A stretch of 64,000 nucleotides of DNA from Aureispira sp. CCB-QB1. GTDB lineage: Bacteria; Bacteroidota; Bacteroidia; Chitinophagales; Saprospiraceae. The notes under the pieces were generated by a model. That model made no database searches. It saw only the letters and a list, made by a program, of their open reading frames with translations, and was not told the DNA's origin. Where the stretch lies: contig CAMBRK010000006.1 in assembly GCA_945870185.1 (NCBI GenBank), positions 41,583-105,582 of the forward strand. The letters are read 5' to 3'. Made by a program: the position numbers and the translations under genes. Numbering within the stretch: the first letter of the stretch is position 1; every line of letters starts with the position of its first letter. This document shows positions 45,519 through 55,424 of this stretch, piece after piece.

Positions 45519-47867
45519 TTATTTTTGGTTCCATTTGAAATTATAAGTAACACTAGGTATCATCGGGAATATGGTAATCTGAGTACCTGTGATCGTGCTC
45601 ACACCCGTTTGAAAATCAGTATTAGTATCAAAATTAACGAAGAATGGGTTTTTCCTGTTATACGTATTGTAAACAGAAAACGTCCAAGACCCACTATATT
45701 TTTTCTTTGAATCAGGTTTAGGCGTATACGTTGCTGAAATATCCAATCTGTGGTAATCTACCAATCGAGAGCTATTCCGAGGGCCATAAAACAAATTGAT
45801 GTTTTGCTCCACAAAGAAGAAACCTCTGACAGGTGTAAATAATTTTCCAGTTCCATAGATAAATACTGCGCCGAAATCCCACTTTTTGAGAGGTTTATAA
45901 TTGACCACAATAGAAAGGTCATGTGGCCTATCATATACTGCAGGATACCATCTGCCGCCTTCTATATCCTTAAAGCTTCTTTCAGATCGAGACAAGGTGT
46001 ATCCAATCCATCCATTCAACTTACCCTTGGACTTCTTCAAAAAAAACTCGGCGCCATAGGCTCTCCCTTCCCCAAAAACAAAAGATTCTTCTACTTCTTT
46101 AGATATATCATTGACATAATTATCTGCATAATCGATTTGATTTCTTAAATCTTTGTAATACACCTCAAAAGAAGCTTCGTAATTATCATTGTCTAAATTC
46201 TTGAAAAAACCCAAAGCGTATTGAACGCCTCTTTGTGGCTTAACAATTTCAGAACTGGCAACCCAAATGTCAGCTGGAAGTGTGCTAGAAGAATTGGAAA
46301 CTAAATGTAAGTATTGTGATGTCACGGTCACCCCTGACTTGATACTGAAATTATCTGAAGCTTTATAGTTTATGGCTACTCTTGGTTCCCACCCTGTATA
46401 GGTCTTTGCTGTTTCCCATGTACCAAAATCTTCTCCGGTTATCTTTGATTTGTAAGGACCAACCTGCTGAAAGATACTCAATCTAAGTCCTGTATTTATA
46501 GCCCACTTATCATTGATTTTCATATCATCCAAAAAGTAGAAGGCAGTTTCATTAGCATATTTTGGTTTGAAGGTTGTTTGAAACTCCACTTCCCCATTAG
46601 AAGCACTTGCTGTATTTGGGGTCAAGGTATGATAGGTGTAGTTCACTCCATACTTTAAGGTGTGTTTAGTACTTTGATAACTTTCAAAATCGACCTTTAA
46701 ATTCCAATCTTTAACCCCAGAAAACAGTTTGAATACAAAATCATCTTGCCCTCCATTAAATTGAAACCGATAATCATTATAAATTGCTGAAACATTCATA
46801 AATGTCTTTTCAGAAAAGAGGTGATTCCATCTTAGTGTAGCAGTCTTATTCCCATAAGGTAAATCAAACCTAAAATCCCTATTGGGTTGTCTAAACCTAA
46901 ATACATCATTTCCAAAATATCCGCTAAAATACAAACGGTTCTTATCAGAAAAGGTATAATTCCATTTTGTATTTAAGTCATAAAAGTAATAATTAGTACC
47001 TTCAAAATTGCCGCCTTTTAAAGCAGGCTGTATCAGGTCTAGAATATAAGTCCTCCTTCCAGATACGATAAAAGAGCTTTTACCTATTACTACAGGTCCT
47101 TGCAATGTAAGCCTTGAAGAAATCACTCCTATACCTCCTTCTGCTGAAAACTCCTTGTTATTACCTTCTTTCATCTGTATATCTAAGACTGAAGAAAGCC
47201 TACCTCCAAAATTGGCAGGCATACTTCCTTTGATAAGCGTGGTATTTTTAAGGGCGTCAGCATTAAATACTGAAAAAAAACCCAACAAATGTGATGCATT
47301 ATACACCACAGCTTCATCTAGTAAAACTAAATTTTGATCTGGACCGCCACCTCTTACATAAAATCCAGCATTCCCTTCACCTGATGACATCACACCTGGC
47401 AAAAGTTGTAAAGCTTTTATGATATCAACTTCGCCAAATATAGCAGGCAACTTCTTAATATTTTCTACTGGAAGTTCTATAGTACCCATTTGTGTACCTT
47501 CAACATTTTTCCGTCTTTCATCCCTTTCTGCAGAGATGATGACTTCATCCATCACAACTCCTTCACTAAGTTGAATATTATAAGAAATATTTTTATCCAA
47601 TACGATCTCAAACACTTGAAGCTCGTAGCCCAGATATGAAAAACCTATTTTATACTTTCCAGAAGGTAAGGTCATGGAATAAAAACCATAGCTGTTGGTG
47701 GTTGCACCTTGCTCTTGATTTTCTAGATTTGTGATATTAGCACCTATTAAAGTTTCACCTGTAGATTTATCTTTGATGTACCCACTCAACGTAAATTTTG
47801 ACTGCCCAAAAATAGTATTGGTCAAAAATAAAAAACCTAAAACGGCAATCAGCTTGAAATTATGCAT
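45519..47867 (-). CDS. TonB-dependent outer-membrane receptor
   Basis: This 782-residue receptor has a signal peptide (ending NTIFGQ). A carboxypeptidase-regulatory-like domain follows (about 24-110, FTLSGYIKDKSTGETLIGANI). The plug domain (about 125-235) includes LPAIFGEVDIIKALQLLPGV, FYVRGGGPDQNLVLLDEAVVYN and GSMPANFGGRLSSVLDI. A 22-strand barrel then ends in VTYNFKWNQK. It imports a ligand across the outer membrane using TonB-ExbBD energy. It is too short and lacks the motif of a SusC starch-type receptor. The DUF4249 and MbnP-family lipoproteins downstream form an operon with it. Confidence 0.93.
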   Translation of the reverse strand: MHNFKLIAVLGFLFLTNTIFGQSKFTLSGYIKDKSTGETLIGANITNLENQEQGATTNSYGFYSMTLPSGKYKIGFSYLGYELQVFEIVLDKNISYNIQLSEGVVMDEVIISAERDERRKNVEGTQMGTIELPVENIKKLPAIFGEVDIIKALQLLPGVMSSGEGNAGFYVRGGGPDQNLVLLDEAVVYNASHLLGFFSVFNADALKNTTLIKGSMPANFGGRLSSVLDIQMKEGNNKEFSAEGGIGVISSRLTLQGPVVIGKSSFIVSGRRTYILDLIQPALKGGNFEGTNYYFYDLNTKWNYTFSDKNRLYFSGYFGNDVFRFRQPNRDFRFDLPYGNKTATLRWNHLFSEKTFMNVSAIYNDYRFQFNGGQDDFVFKLFSGVKDWNLKVDFESYQSTKHTLKYGVNYTYHTLTPNTASASNGEVEFQTTFKPKYANETAFYFLDDMKINDKWAINTGLRLSIFQQVGPYKSKITGEDFGTWETAKTYTGWEPRVAINYKASDNFSIKSGVTVTSQYLHLVSNSSSTLPADIWVASSEIVKPQRGVQYALGFFKNLDNDNYEASFEVYYKDLRNQIDYADNYVNDISKEVEESFVFGEGRAYGAEFFLKKSKGKLNGWIGYTLSRSERSFKDIEGGRWYPAVYDRPHDLSIVVNYKPLKKWDFGAVFIYGTGKLFTPVRGFFFVEQNINLFYGPRNSSRLVDYHRLDISATYTPKPDSKKKYSGSWTFSVYNTYNRKNPFFVNFDTNTDFQTGVSTITGTQITIFPMIPSVTYNFKWNQK

Positions 47868-48040
47868 AATAATATATTAAAATAGTCTACTAGTACAAAA
47901 CAAATTTATATTTGTTCACTGGTTATAAAAACGAATAAAATCAAAATAAGATTATGAACTATTCTGAATTTTAGATTAATGGCCTAAAAAAAGGGATGAA
48001 ACTTCTAATTAGGAAAGAAAAAGAAATTTCGAACGATACA

Positions 48041-48457
48041 TCACCCTTGCACCATTACCGTTAATCTGGAAATACAAAGTATTTGATCTTGCTCGTCATA
48101 TACTTCTGTATTCCAAACATGGAGCGTTTTCCCCAATTTAACGGGTTTTGTGACTGCGTATACAAATCCATCTTGAGCTGATTTTAAATGATTAGCATTG
48201 ACCTCTACTCCTACTACCTTTTTGGATGGATCAGCCTCAATCAACCAACTAGCCATGCTTCCCAATGACTCAGACAAGACAACAGAAGCACCACCGTGTA
48301 GTAAGCCCATCGGTTGCTTAGTTCTACTATCCACGGGCATTTTTGCCTTGATGAAGTCATCTCCAATTTCCGTAATCTCAATGCCTAAATGTGCAACCAA
48401 TGTATTTTGATTAAACTGATTAACAACATCAATTTCGGGTTTTATTTTCCAAATCAT
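48041..48457 (-). CDS. PaaI/MenI-type hotdog thioesterase
   Basis: This 138-residue hotdog-fold protein has HLGIEITEIGDDFIKAKMPVD and the active-site region QPMGLLHGGASVVLSESLGSMAS. That region carries the catalytic Glu and the Gly-Gly backbone of PaaI-like enzymes, and VGVEVNANHLKS is also typical. The best-known member is the DHNA-CoA thioesterase of menaquinone synthesis (MenI). No men genes are nearby, so the substrate is open. It likely forms tetramers in the cytoplasm. Confidence 0.88.
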   Translation of the reverse strand: MIWKIKPEIDVVNQFNQNTLVAHLGIEITEIGDDFIKAKMPVDSRTKQPMGLLHGGASVVLSESLGSMASWLIEADPSKKVVGVEVNANHLKSAQDGFVYAVTKPVKLGKTLHVWNTEVYDEQDQILCISRLTVMVQG

Positions 48458-48516
48458 GTATCCTTCGTTTTATGAAATATTTAAATTTAAGTCAGACAAT
48501 ATTGTTTACTATCGGC

Positions 48517-48560
48517 AAAAAAAAACTCTCATTAAGTCAAGTGATCAATGAGAGTTTTGT
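48517..48560 (-). terminator. Rho-independent terminator of typA
   Basis: AAAACTCTCATT pairs with AATGAGAGTTTT. On the minus strand a nine-T tail follows, 27 bases beyond the typA stop. Confidence 0.8.
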
Positions 48561-48586
48561 TATTTATTATTATATTTTAAATATAA

Positions 48587-50362
48587 TTAATTTGGTTTAA
48601 AATTAATCTTTCTCATTCTTAAATTTAACGGTGTTACCTCTAAATACTCATCTTCTCTGATATATTCCATAGCTTCTTCCAAAGAAAACTGAATTTTGGG
48701 TGCAATTCTCATATTTTCATCAGAACCTGAAGCTCTCATATTTGTCAACTTCTTACCTTTTATGACATTGATTTCTAAATCATTATCTCTAGAATGCTCA
48801 CCTAAGACTTGACCTATGTAAATTTGTTCACCTGGATCAATAAAAAACTTACCTCGATCTTGTAACCTATCAATAGCGAACGGTAAAGCCTGACCTTGTT
48901 CCATAGATACCATAGAACCTTTAAGCCTAGCAGGTAGATCTCCTTTTAATGGCTCAAACTGATAGAATCTGTGAGTCATAACTGCTTCTCCCGCTGTGGC
49001 AGTAAGAATATTATTTCTCAAACCAATAATACCTCTAGAAGGTATCTCAAATTCTAAGTGTTGAACATCACCTTTAGGTTCCATAACCTTGAGTAATCCT
49101 TTACGTTGTGTAATTAATTCAATTACTTTTCCTGAAGATACTTCTGGAACATCTACCACTAAAATTTCTATTGGTTCGTTTTTAATACCATCTATTTCTT
49201 TAATGATTACCTGTGGTTTTCCCACTTGTAATTCATATCCTTCACGACGCATAGTCTCTAAAAGTACACTTAAATGGAGTACTCCTCTACCGAAAACCAT
49301 AAATTTATCTTCAGTTTCACCGTCTTCTACTCTAAGTGCTAGATTCTTTTCAAGTTCTTTGTAAAGTCTTTCCCTTAAATGTCTGGAAGTGACATATTTA
49401 CCTTCTTTACCAAAAAATGGAGAATTATTGATCGTGAATAGCATGCTCATAGTGGGTTCATCCACTTCTATTCTAGGCAATGCTTCAGGATTGGCTAAAT
49501 CTACTATAGAATCTCCGATATCAAAGTCATCAATTCCAACTACTGCACATAAGTCCCCACTTCTTACTGTTGAAACTTTTAACTTTCCTAATCCTTCAAA
49601 AACAAAAAGTTCTTTAACTCTAACTTTTTTCATGACACCATCTTTTTTGCAAAGATAATAGTCTTTATTTTCTTCCAAATCCCCTCTATATACCCTTCCG
49701 ATGGCAATACGCCCCTGAAAGGCGTTAAAATCCAAAGAAGTGATTCCCATTTGTACAGGACCTTCCTTATAAGGAGCTTCAGGTATGACATCTATCACCG
49801 CTTGTAAAAGTGGCGTAATATCTTTAGTTCTAATGTCATGTTCAAAACTCATCCATCCGTCGCGACTAGAGCCAAAAAGGGTTACAAAATCTAGTTGGTC
49901 TTCGGTGGCACCTAGGTTAAACATCAAATCAAAGACATCACTTTGTACTTCTTCCGGACGACAATTTTCTTTGTCAACCTTATTGACCACAACGATAGGC
50001 TTTAAGCCTAACTCGACAGCTTTATTGAGTACAAATCGTGTTTGTGGCATCGGCCCTTCAAACGCATCCACCAATAATAATACACCATCAGCTAAATTCA
50101 GAACGCGTTCAACTTCTCCTCCAAAATCGGAGTGACCAGGAGTATCTATGATGTTAATTTTAACGCCATTATACTGAACGGAAACGTTTTTAGAGAGAAT
50201 AGTAATCCCTCTTTCTCTCTCCAAGTCGTTGTTATCTAGGATAAGTACTCCTGTATCTTTTCTATCATCCATCGCCTTGCATTCGTGAATGATTTTATCT
50301 ACAAGTGTTGTTTTGCCGTGGTCAACGTGTGCAATAATTGCAATATTTCTTATGGATTCCAT
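48587..50362 (-). CDS. typA: Ribosome-associated GTPase TypA/BipA
   Basis: This 591-residue translational GTPase has the P-loop HVDHGKTTLVD near residue 12, switch II DTPGHSDFGGEVER, and NKVD specificity. Elongation-factor-like beta-barrel and alpha-beta domains follow, with the BipA-specific C-terminal domain ending NLRMRKINFK. It binds ribosomes and supports assembly and stress adaptation. All G motifs are intact. It lies 44 bases after the DEAD-box gene on the same strand and has its own terminator. Confidence 0.97.
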   Translation of the reverse strand: MESIRNIAIIAHVDHGKTTLVDKIIHECKAMDDRKDTGVLILDNNDLERERGITILSKNVSVQYNGVKINIIDTPGHSDFGGEVERVLNLADGVLLLVDAFEGPMPQTRFVLNKAVELGLKPIVVVNKVDKENCRPEEVQSDVFDLMFNLGATEDQLDFVTLFGSSRDGWMSFEHDIRTKDITPLLQAVIDVIPEAPYKEGPVQMGITSLDFNAFQGRIAIGRVYRGDLEENKDYYLCKKDGVMKKVRVKELFVFEGLGKLKVSTVRSGDLCAVVGIDDFDIGDSIVDLANPEALPRIEVDEPTMSMLFTINNSPFFGKEGKYVTSRHLRERLYKELEKNLALRVEDGETEDKFMVFGRGVLHLSVLLETMRREGYELQVGKPQVIIKEIDGIKNEPIEILVVDVPEVSSGKVIELITQRKGLLKVMEPKGDVQHLEFEIPSRGIIGLRNNILTATAGEAVMTHRFYQFEPLKGDLPARLKGSMVSMEQGQALPFAIDRLQDRGKFFIDPGEQIYIGQVLGEHSRDNDLEINVIKGKKLTNMRASGSDENMRIAPKIQFSLEEAMEYIREDEYLEVTPLNLRMRKINFKPN

Positions 50363-50406
50363 ACAAATTTATTTTCGATCTACTATTGATCGGATTATTA
50401 TTTTAA

Positions 50407-52176
50407 TTATGAACTAAAGTCTTCTTTCTTTATAGTTATTCTACGGCCTCGATATTTTAATATTTTACTACTATCCATCATTTTAGCAAATTTCTTATCT
50501 ATCTCTACAATACAATGACTTTTTTTGATGTCAATGTTTCCAATTTGTTTTTTATTTAGACCTGCATGACCCGCAAGTATATCTATCAAAATACCTGGAT
50601 GTACATTATCTATCTTGCCAATTCCTACAAAATATTGTTCCATGTGTGGATTAGGTGCATATCCCCTACTACTTCTTTCTCCTCTTTGGCCACCATCATC
50701 ACTTCTACCTTCACGTCTTCCTTCATCTCTTCTTCCTTCGTCACGTCTACCATCTCTACTTCCATATCTATCATCACGTCTACCATCTCTGCTGCCGCCT
50801 CTGTCGTCACGTCTTCCATCTCTACCACCTCTATCGTCTCTTCTTTCGTTAAGCGAAACGTTTAAGTCATCTTTCTCCACTTTTTTATAGAGTTTGTTAA
50901 ACTCTAAAGCAAGGATTTTTTCTATTAAATCTTGTTTAGACAAAGATTCGAACATTTCGGATGCCTTAGAAATCATCTCGTCATTAAGTTCTATAGTATC
51001 TGTAGTCAATACTTTTTCAGTCCACTTCTCCAATTTTTTATTATACATTTGAGATTGTAAAGGCACCTTGATATGCTTAATATCTACCCCGATAGTACGT
51101 TCAAAAAATCTAATACGTCCTATATCTTGTTGAGTAACTATAGCTAATGATGTTCCTTTTTTACCCGCACGAGCTGTCCTTCCACTTCTATGTGTATAAT
51201 ACTCTGGATTTTCAGGCAAAGAATAATGCACCACGTGAGTTAATGAATCTACATCAATACCACGAGCAGCAACATCGGTAGCCACCAAGATAGAAGTTGC
51301 TTTATTTCTAAATTTTGCCATCACAGCATCTCTTTGAGACTGAGACATATCACCATGAAGTGGCTCAGCACGATATCCCTCTTGCTCCAAATATTCTGCT
51401 AGCTCTTGGGTATCCATCTTCGTTTTACAGAAAATAACTCCGTAAAAATCTGTCAGGTAATCTAATACTCTTTTGAGAGCTGCTTCTTTATCATGTTTGT
51501 GTACATAAATATACTTATGATCAATATTTTCATTGGTTTTACTTTCCGAATGAATTTTTACTTCAAAGGGCTTTTCCATATAAGTACCAATAATCCTTCT
51601 GATCTCTGGAGGCATTGTAGCTGAGAATAGCCAGATTACTTTCTCATCAGGTGTACCAATTAATATCTTATCGATATCTTCTTGAAATCCCATATTTAGC
51701 ATCTCATCAGCTTCATCCAGGACCAGAAACTCTAATTGGTCTAATTTTATAGCTTTACGATCAATAAGATCCTGAAGTCGTCCAGGTGTAGCCACAAGAA
51801 TATGTGGTGGATTACGTTTAATGTCCCTTATCTGAGTAGTAATGGGAGTACCTCCATAAACTACTTGGGTTCTCAACCCTTTCTTGTACTTACCAAAATT
51901 TTCAAGCTCCTTAGCAATTTGCTGAGCTAGTTCTCTTGTGGGTGCTAGAATAAGTGCATAAACGTGTGTAGCGGTTGTATCTAAAAAATGAAGCAAAGGT
52001 AAACCGAATGCGGCTGTCTTGCCTGTACCAGTTTGAGCTAACCCAATAAAATCAGGTTTATTTTCTAATAATGCTGGTATGGATTTGCTCTGAATTTCTG
52101 TAGGTGTTACAAAACCTATTTCCTCAAGTGACCTTAATATATCATCACTTAGGCCTAAATCTTTAAATGTTTGCAA
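50407..52176 (-). CDS. DEAD-box RNA helicase with DbpA-like C-terminal domain
   Basis: This 589-residue helicase has a Q motif (GFVTPTEIQSKSIP), motif I AQTGTGKTAAFG, motif II DEADEM, SAT, ATDVAARGID and HRSGRTARAGKKG. Residues ~440-510 are a low-complexity linker of RRDDR/GRRD repeats, presumably binding RNA non-specifically. The last ~75 residues (MEQYFVGIGKIDNVHPGILIDILAGHAGL) form a DbpA/CsdA-type RNA-binding domain. It probably acts in ribosome assembly or cold-stress RNA remodelling. Members are labelled deaD or dbpA by different schemes, so I leave the symbol blank. Confidence 0.93.
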   Translation of the reverse strand: MQTFKDLGLSDDILRSLEEIGFVTPTEIQSKSIPALLENKPDFIGLAQTGTGKTAAFGLPLLHFLDTTATHVYALILAPTRELAQQIAKELENFGKYKKGLRTQVVYGGTPITTQIRDIKRNPPHILVATPGRLQDLIDRKAIKLDQLEFLVLDEADEMLNMGFQEDIDKILIGTPDEKVIWLFSATMPPEIRRIIGTYMEKPFEVKIHSESKTNENIDHKYIYVHKHDKEAALKRVLDYLTDFYGVIFCKTKMDTQELAEYLEQEGYRAEPLHGDMSQSQRDAVMAKFRNKATSILVATDVAARGIDVDSLTHVVHYSLPENPEYYTHRSGRTARAGKKGTSLAIVTQQDIGRIRFFERTIGVDIKHIKVPLQSQMYNKKLEKWTEKVLTTDTIELNDEMISKASEMFESLSKQDLIEKILALEFNKLYKKVEKDDLNVSLNERRDDRGGRDGRRDDRGGSRDGRRDDRYGSRDGRRDEGRRDEGRREGRSDDGGQRGERSSRGYAPNPHMEQYFVGIGKIDNVHPGILIDILAGHAGLNKKQIGNIDIKKSHCIVEIDKKFAKMMDSSKILKYRGRRITIKKEDFSS

Positions 52177-52198
52177 TTGTATATTTTATTTGAAGCCG

Positions 52199-52206
52199 CA
52201 AAGATA
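52199..52206 (-). promoter_or_regulatory. Bacteroidota -7 promoter box
   Basis: TATCTTTG on the minus strand, 22 bases upstream of the helicase gene, with TTGC about 20 bases further up. Confidence 0.55.
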
Positions 52207-52647
52207 ATCAAAAATTTTGCAACATGGCAATAAAATAGCCTTAAGATGAATATTCTTTTGTTAATCATTTTGTAATTCTACTTATCCAAAAAGTGCAATA
52301 AGGACAAATATGATCTTCAATATGAGTTCAAAAACAGATTTCACGATATATTATATTTATAGTTATGTAAAACTAAGCGACAAAATTAAGGACAAACATT
52401 TGAACCTAAAATATAACTTTTATTAGGTATGTTATAAAAGAGTTTTAAAAATAGTTTATCAAGTAGGTATAGAATCAGTGGACAAAAAAATTTGATTAAC
52501 AAAGCAATATTCAAAAATAATGCTCACCGGTTAATATTTATTTTATTAATTGAAGATATTGTATTCAATTATACTAAATATGGATGCCTAGTTTAAGAGA
52601 TGAATTAAAAAAATCCCATTCTTGTCAAGAATCCTAGAGTATTTTAG
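52207..52647. other. Intergenic region with a palindrome before lysS
   Basis: This is an AT-rich divergent spacer without a visible gene. The perfect palindrome ATTCTTG-T-CAAGAAT at 52618-52632 lies 15 bases upstream of the lysS -7 box, where an activator or repressor could bind. Confidence 0.4.
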
Positions 52648-52655
52648 TAGTTTTG
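52648..52655 (+). promoter_or_regulatory. Bacteroidota -7 promoter box of lysS
   Basis: TAGTTTTG, 27 bases upstream of the lysS ATG. Confidence 0.5.
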
Positions 52656-52682
52656 CATCCAATTTTGATCAATCAACGAATA

Positions 52683-54206
52683 ATGCAACATCTAAGCGAA
52701 CAGGAAATCATCAGAAGAGAGAATCTTCAAAAACTTATTGAAGCTGGCATAGAGCCTTTCCCTAGTGACACTTTTGAAGTCAACGCTACGGCCAAGGAGA
52801 TAAAATCACAATATGTAGATGGTGATGGACAATACCAAAAAGTATCTCTGGCGGGTAGATTAATGTCTAGAAGGATTATGGGTAAAGCTTCTTTTGCCGA
52901 ATTGCAAGATGCCACAGGAAGAATACAAATTTATATATCTAGAGACGAAATTTGCCCTGAAGACGACAAAACGCTTTATAACGATGCGTTTAAAAAATGG
53001 TTTGATTTAGGCGATTATATCGGAATAAAAGGATATGCTTTTTATACTCAAGTAGGCGAATGCTCAGTACATGTCACTGAACTTAAGTTATTATCTAAAT
53101 CACTGAAACCACTACCCGTAGTTAAAAAGGATGATGAAGGAAATGTTTATGATGCATTTACTGATCCTGAACAACGATATCGGCAGAGATATGTAGATCT
53201 TGTAGTTAATGATCATATCAAAGACGTATTTGTCAAAAGAACTAAAATGTATAATTCTATTAGGGAGCATCTCAATACAAAAGGATATCTAGAAGTAGAA
53301 ACACCGATCCTACAACCTCTTTATGGAGGAGCAGCAGCAAGACCGTTTACTACGCATCATAATACGTTGGACATGAAGCTTTATTTGAGAATTGCTAATG
53401 AGCTTTACCTCAAAAGATTGATTGTAGGAGGATTTGATGGCGTTTATGAATTTAGCAAAGATTTCAGGAATGAAGGTATGAGTCGGTTTCATAATCCTGA
53501 GTTTACTCAAATCGAGCTATATGTAGCCTATAAAGATTATGAGTGGATGATGAACTTAGTAGAAGAAATGGTGGAAAAGGTAGCCGTAGATCTTCACGGC
53601 ACTACAAAAGTTCAAGTCGGAGAAAACATTATTGACTTTCAGAGACCTTGGAAGCGCTACACTATGTTCGAAGCGATTCAACATTTTACAGGTGTAGATA
53701 TCAGTGAGATGGATGAAGATCAACTCAGAGTAACAGCAAAATCCCTGCATGTTCCGGTTGATAACACTATGGGTAAAGGTAAACTAATTGATGAAATATT
53801 TGGTGAAAAATGTGAAGGAAATCTCATACAGCCCACCTTTATTACTGATTATCCTGTGGAGATGTCTCCTCTAGCCAAAAAGCACAAATCAAAACCAGGT
53901 TTAGTAGAAAGGTTTGAAGCTATTTGCAATAAAAAAGAAATTTGTAACGCTTTTTCCGAACTTAATGATCCGATCGACCAAAGACAAAGGTTTGAAGGAC
54001 AGTTGGAACTAGGAAAACGAGGTGATGAAGAAGCCATGGTATTGGACGAAGATTTTTTACGCGCATTGGAATATGGAATGCCTCCTACTGCAGGCTTGGG
54101 TATAGGGATGGATAGATTAGCCATGATTATGACCAATCAGAACTCCATACAGGATGTACTTTTCTTTCCACAAATGAAGCCTGAAAAGTCTGAAAAATCT
54201 GAATAA
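52683..54206 (+). CDS. lysS: Lysyl-tRNA synthetase, class II
   Basis: This 507-residue enzyme charges tRNA-Lys. The N-terminal OB-fold anticodon domain (about 50-150) includes [22 protein letters not shown]. The class II catalytic core has motif 2 ([18 protein letters not shown]) and motif 3 ([14 protein letters not shown]), and the LysS signature is [23 protein letters not shown] chose the ATG at 52683, since the TTG at 52653 overlaps the promoter. The acyltransferase gene follows nine bases later, and the two should share a transcript. Confidence 0.97.
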   Translation: MQHLSEQEIIRRENLQKLIEAGIEPFPSDTFEVNATAKEIKSQYVDGDGQYQKVSLAGRLMSRRIMGKASFAELQDATGRIQIYISRDEICPEDDKTLYNDAFKKWFDLGDYIGIKGYAFYTQVGECSVHVTELKLLSKSLKPLPVVKKDDEGNVYDAFTDPEQRYRQRYVDLVVNDHIKDVFVKRTKMYNSIREHLNTKGYLEVETPILQPLYGGAAARPFTTHHNTLDMKLYLRIANELYLKRLIVGGFDGVYEFSKDFRNEGMSRFHNPEFTQIELYVAYKDYEWMMNLVEEMVEKVAVDLHGTTKVQVGENIIDFQRPWKRYTMFEAIQHFTGVDISEMDEDQLRVTAKSLHVPVDNTMGKGKLIDEIFGEKCEGNLIQPTFITDYPVEMSPLAKKHKSKPGLVERFEAICNKKEICNAFSELNDPIDQRQRFEGQLELGKRGDEEAMVLDEDFLRALEYGMPPTAGLGIGMDRLAMIMTNQNSIQDVLFFPQMKPEKSEKSE

Positions 54207-54215
54207 AACCCAATT

Positions 54216-54968
54216 GTGATTTTAATACTCTATATTATTGCTTTAATACGTGCTATTTTGGTTTTTGGTAGCATGGCCATATTCATGCTATTTTATGGAA
54301 TCTCATGTATCTTTATTAAACATACGAAAGAACGGGCACTTAATTTAAGAATGAATTACCTTAAATATATAGCCATACCCGTATTAAATATAAAGATTAT
54401 AAAAGAAGGTAATCCCCAAGATGGAACAGCACTATACGTGTGTAATCACAGATCTTTTGCGGATCCTATAGTAATATGTAGGTACTTAAAAGCATTTGTT
54501 ATTGCAAAGGCAGAAGTTGCTAACTATCCTATTATAAACAAAGGTGCGGAACTCACCGGAGTTATATGGGTAGATAGAAATAACAAAGATTCTAGATCTG
54601 CGACGAGAGAAAAACTTACTGAAACTATTGACCAAGGATTTAATATTTTGGTCTATCCAGAAGGTACAGTAGGCATTCACAAAAAAACTTTACCTTTTAG
54701 AAAAGGAACTTTTTTAGAAGCCGCACAAAACGATATACCAGTTGTCCCTGTCGCTATTGAGTTTCGGTCCCATAAAGATCTGTGGCTAAAAGAAAAGTTT
54801 ATCCCACAATATCTTCATCAGTTTTCTAAATGGAAGACAGAAGTAAAAGTAAAATTTGGTGCTCCGATGATCCACCAAAATGGAGAATATCTTCATCAAC
54901 ATTCGCATGAATGGATTAATAATGAGTTACACTTGATGCAACATAATTGGAGTTATTGCTTTAAATAG
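54216..54968 (+). CDS. plsC: 1-acyl-sn-glycerol-3-phosphate acyltransferase
   Basis: This 250-residue membrane enzyme adds the second acyl chain to make phosphatidic acid. An N-terminal helix (residues 1-35) precedes the acyltransferase core, with the catalytic HX4D motif NHRSFAD near residue 75. The substrate-binding YPEGTVG lies near residue 147, and VVPVAIEFRS follows. It starts with GTG, nine bases after the lysS stop, and translation may be coupled. It converges on the small membrane gene with a 6-base gap. Confidence 0.9.
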   Translation: MILILYIIALIRAILVFGSMAIFMLFYGISCIFIKHTKERALNLRMNYLKYIAIPVLNIKIIKEGNPQDGTALYVCNHRSFADPIVICRYLKAFVIAKAEVANYPIINKGAELTGVIWVDRNNKDSRSATREKLTETIDQGFNILVYPEGTVGIHKKTLPFRKGTFLEAAQNDIPVVPVAIEFRSHKDLWLKEKFIPQYLHQFSKWKTEVKVKFGAPMIHQNGEYLHQHSHEWINNELHLMQHNWSYCFK

Positions 54969-54974
54969 AAGTAA

Positions 54975-55364
54975 TTATTTAATCTCTTCTGCCTTTGTAA
55001 CTATATAATTGGTATCGCCTTGCCACGGAAAAGCATCAACTTTTTCTTCATAGTGAAGTCTTATATTTTTCCCTTCAAGATTTTGAATTTCATTATATAT
55101 GGTCTCATTTATTACTGAAAACTCAAAGGTACTCTCTTTATTCATAATAGCAGCTCCAGCAAGTTGTAGTTGCCCTTCATATGTTTTGAAGACTTTTCCT
55201 TTTTTTGATATTTTAAACAAAATACCAGTTCTTGTACCTTCACTAACTGTATAAGTTCTATAAATATAATAAATGGTGGAAAACAGAATCGCGGCTATTA
55301 TTGAAATCCAAAGGAGTTTTTTACCAAATGATTTTGCTTTTGTTTTAACAGTCTCTAATGACAT
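54975..55364 (-). CDS. Conserved hypothetical single-pass membrane protein
   Basis: This 129-residue protein has one transmembrane helix at residues ~17-35, with a basic KKLLW before it, and a beta-rich domain outside the cytoplasm (SEGTRTGILFKISKKGKVFKTYEG ... LHYEEKVDAFPWQG). Similar proteins are widespread in Bacteroidota. I recall them being carried in databases as 6-phosphogluconate dehydrogenase, which this length and the absence of a Rossmann fold rule out. The role is unknown. Confidence 0.65.
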   Translation of the reverse strand: MSLETVKTKAKSFGKKLLWISIIAAILFSTIYYIYRTYTVSEGTRTGILFKISKKGKVFKTYEGQLQLAGAAIMNKESTFEFSVINETIYNEIQNLEGKNIRLHYEEKVDAFPWQGDTNYIVTKAEEIK

Positions 55365-55424
55365 TTGAATAAAAATTTAGTTATTATTCTGATAAAAATA
55401 TCTTCTTCAGCGATACTGCTGATG

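Noticed and set aside
50625..50870. Tandem DNA repeats considered as a CRISPR-like array
   Set aside because: Units are short, imperfect and in frame, encoding a GRRDDR-type protein linker. There are no spacers or cas genes.
50566..50890. Several overlapping plus-strand ORFs rich in Ser, Thr, Leu and Pro
   Set aside because: They are antisense shadows of the Arg/Asp/Gly repeat linker of the DEAD-box helicase on the minus strand.
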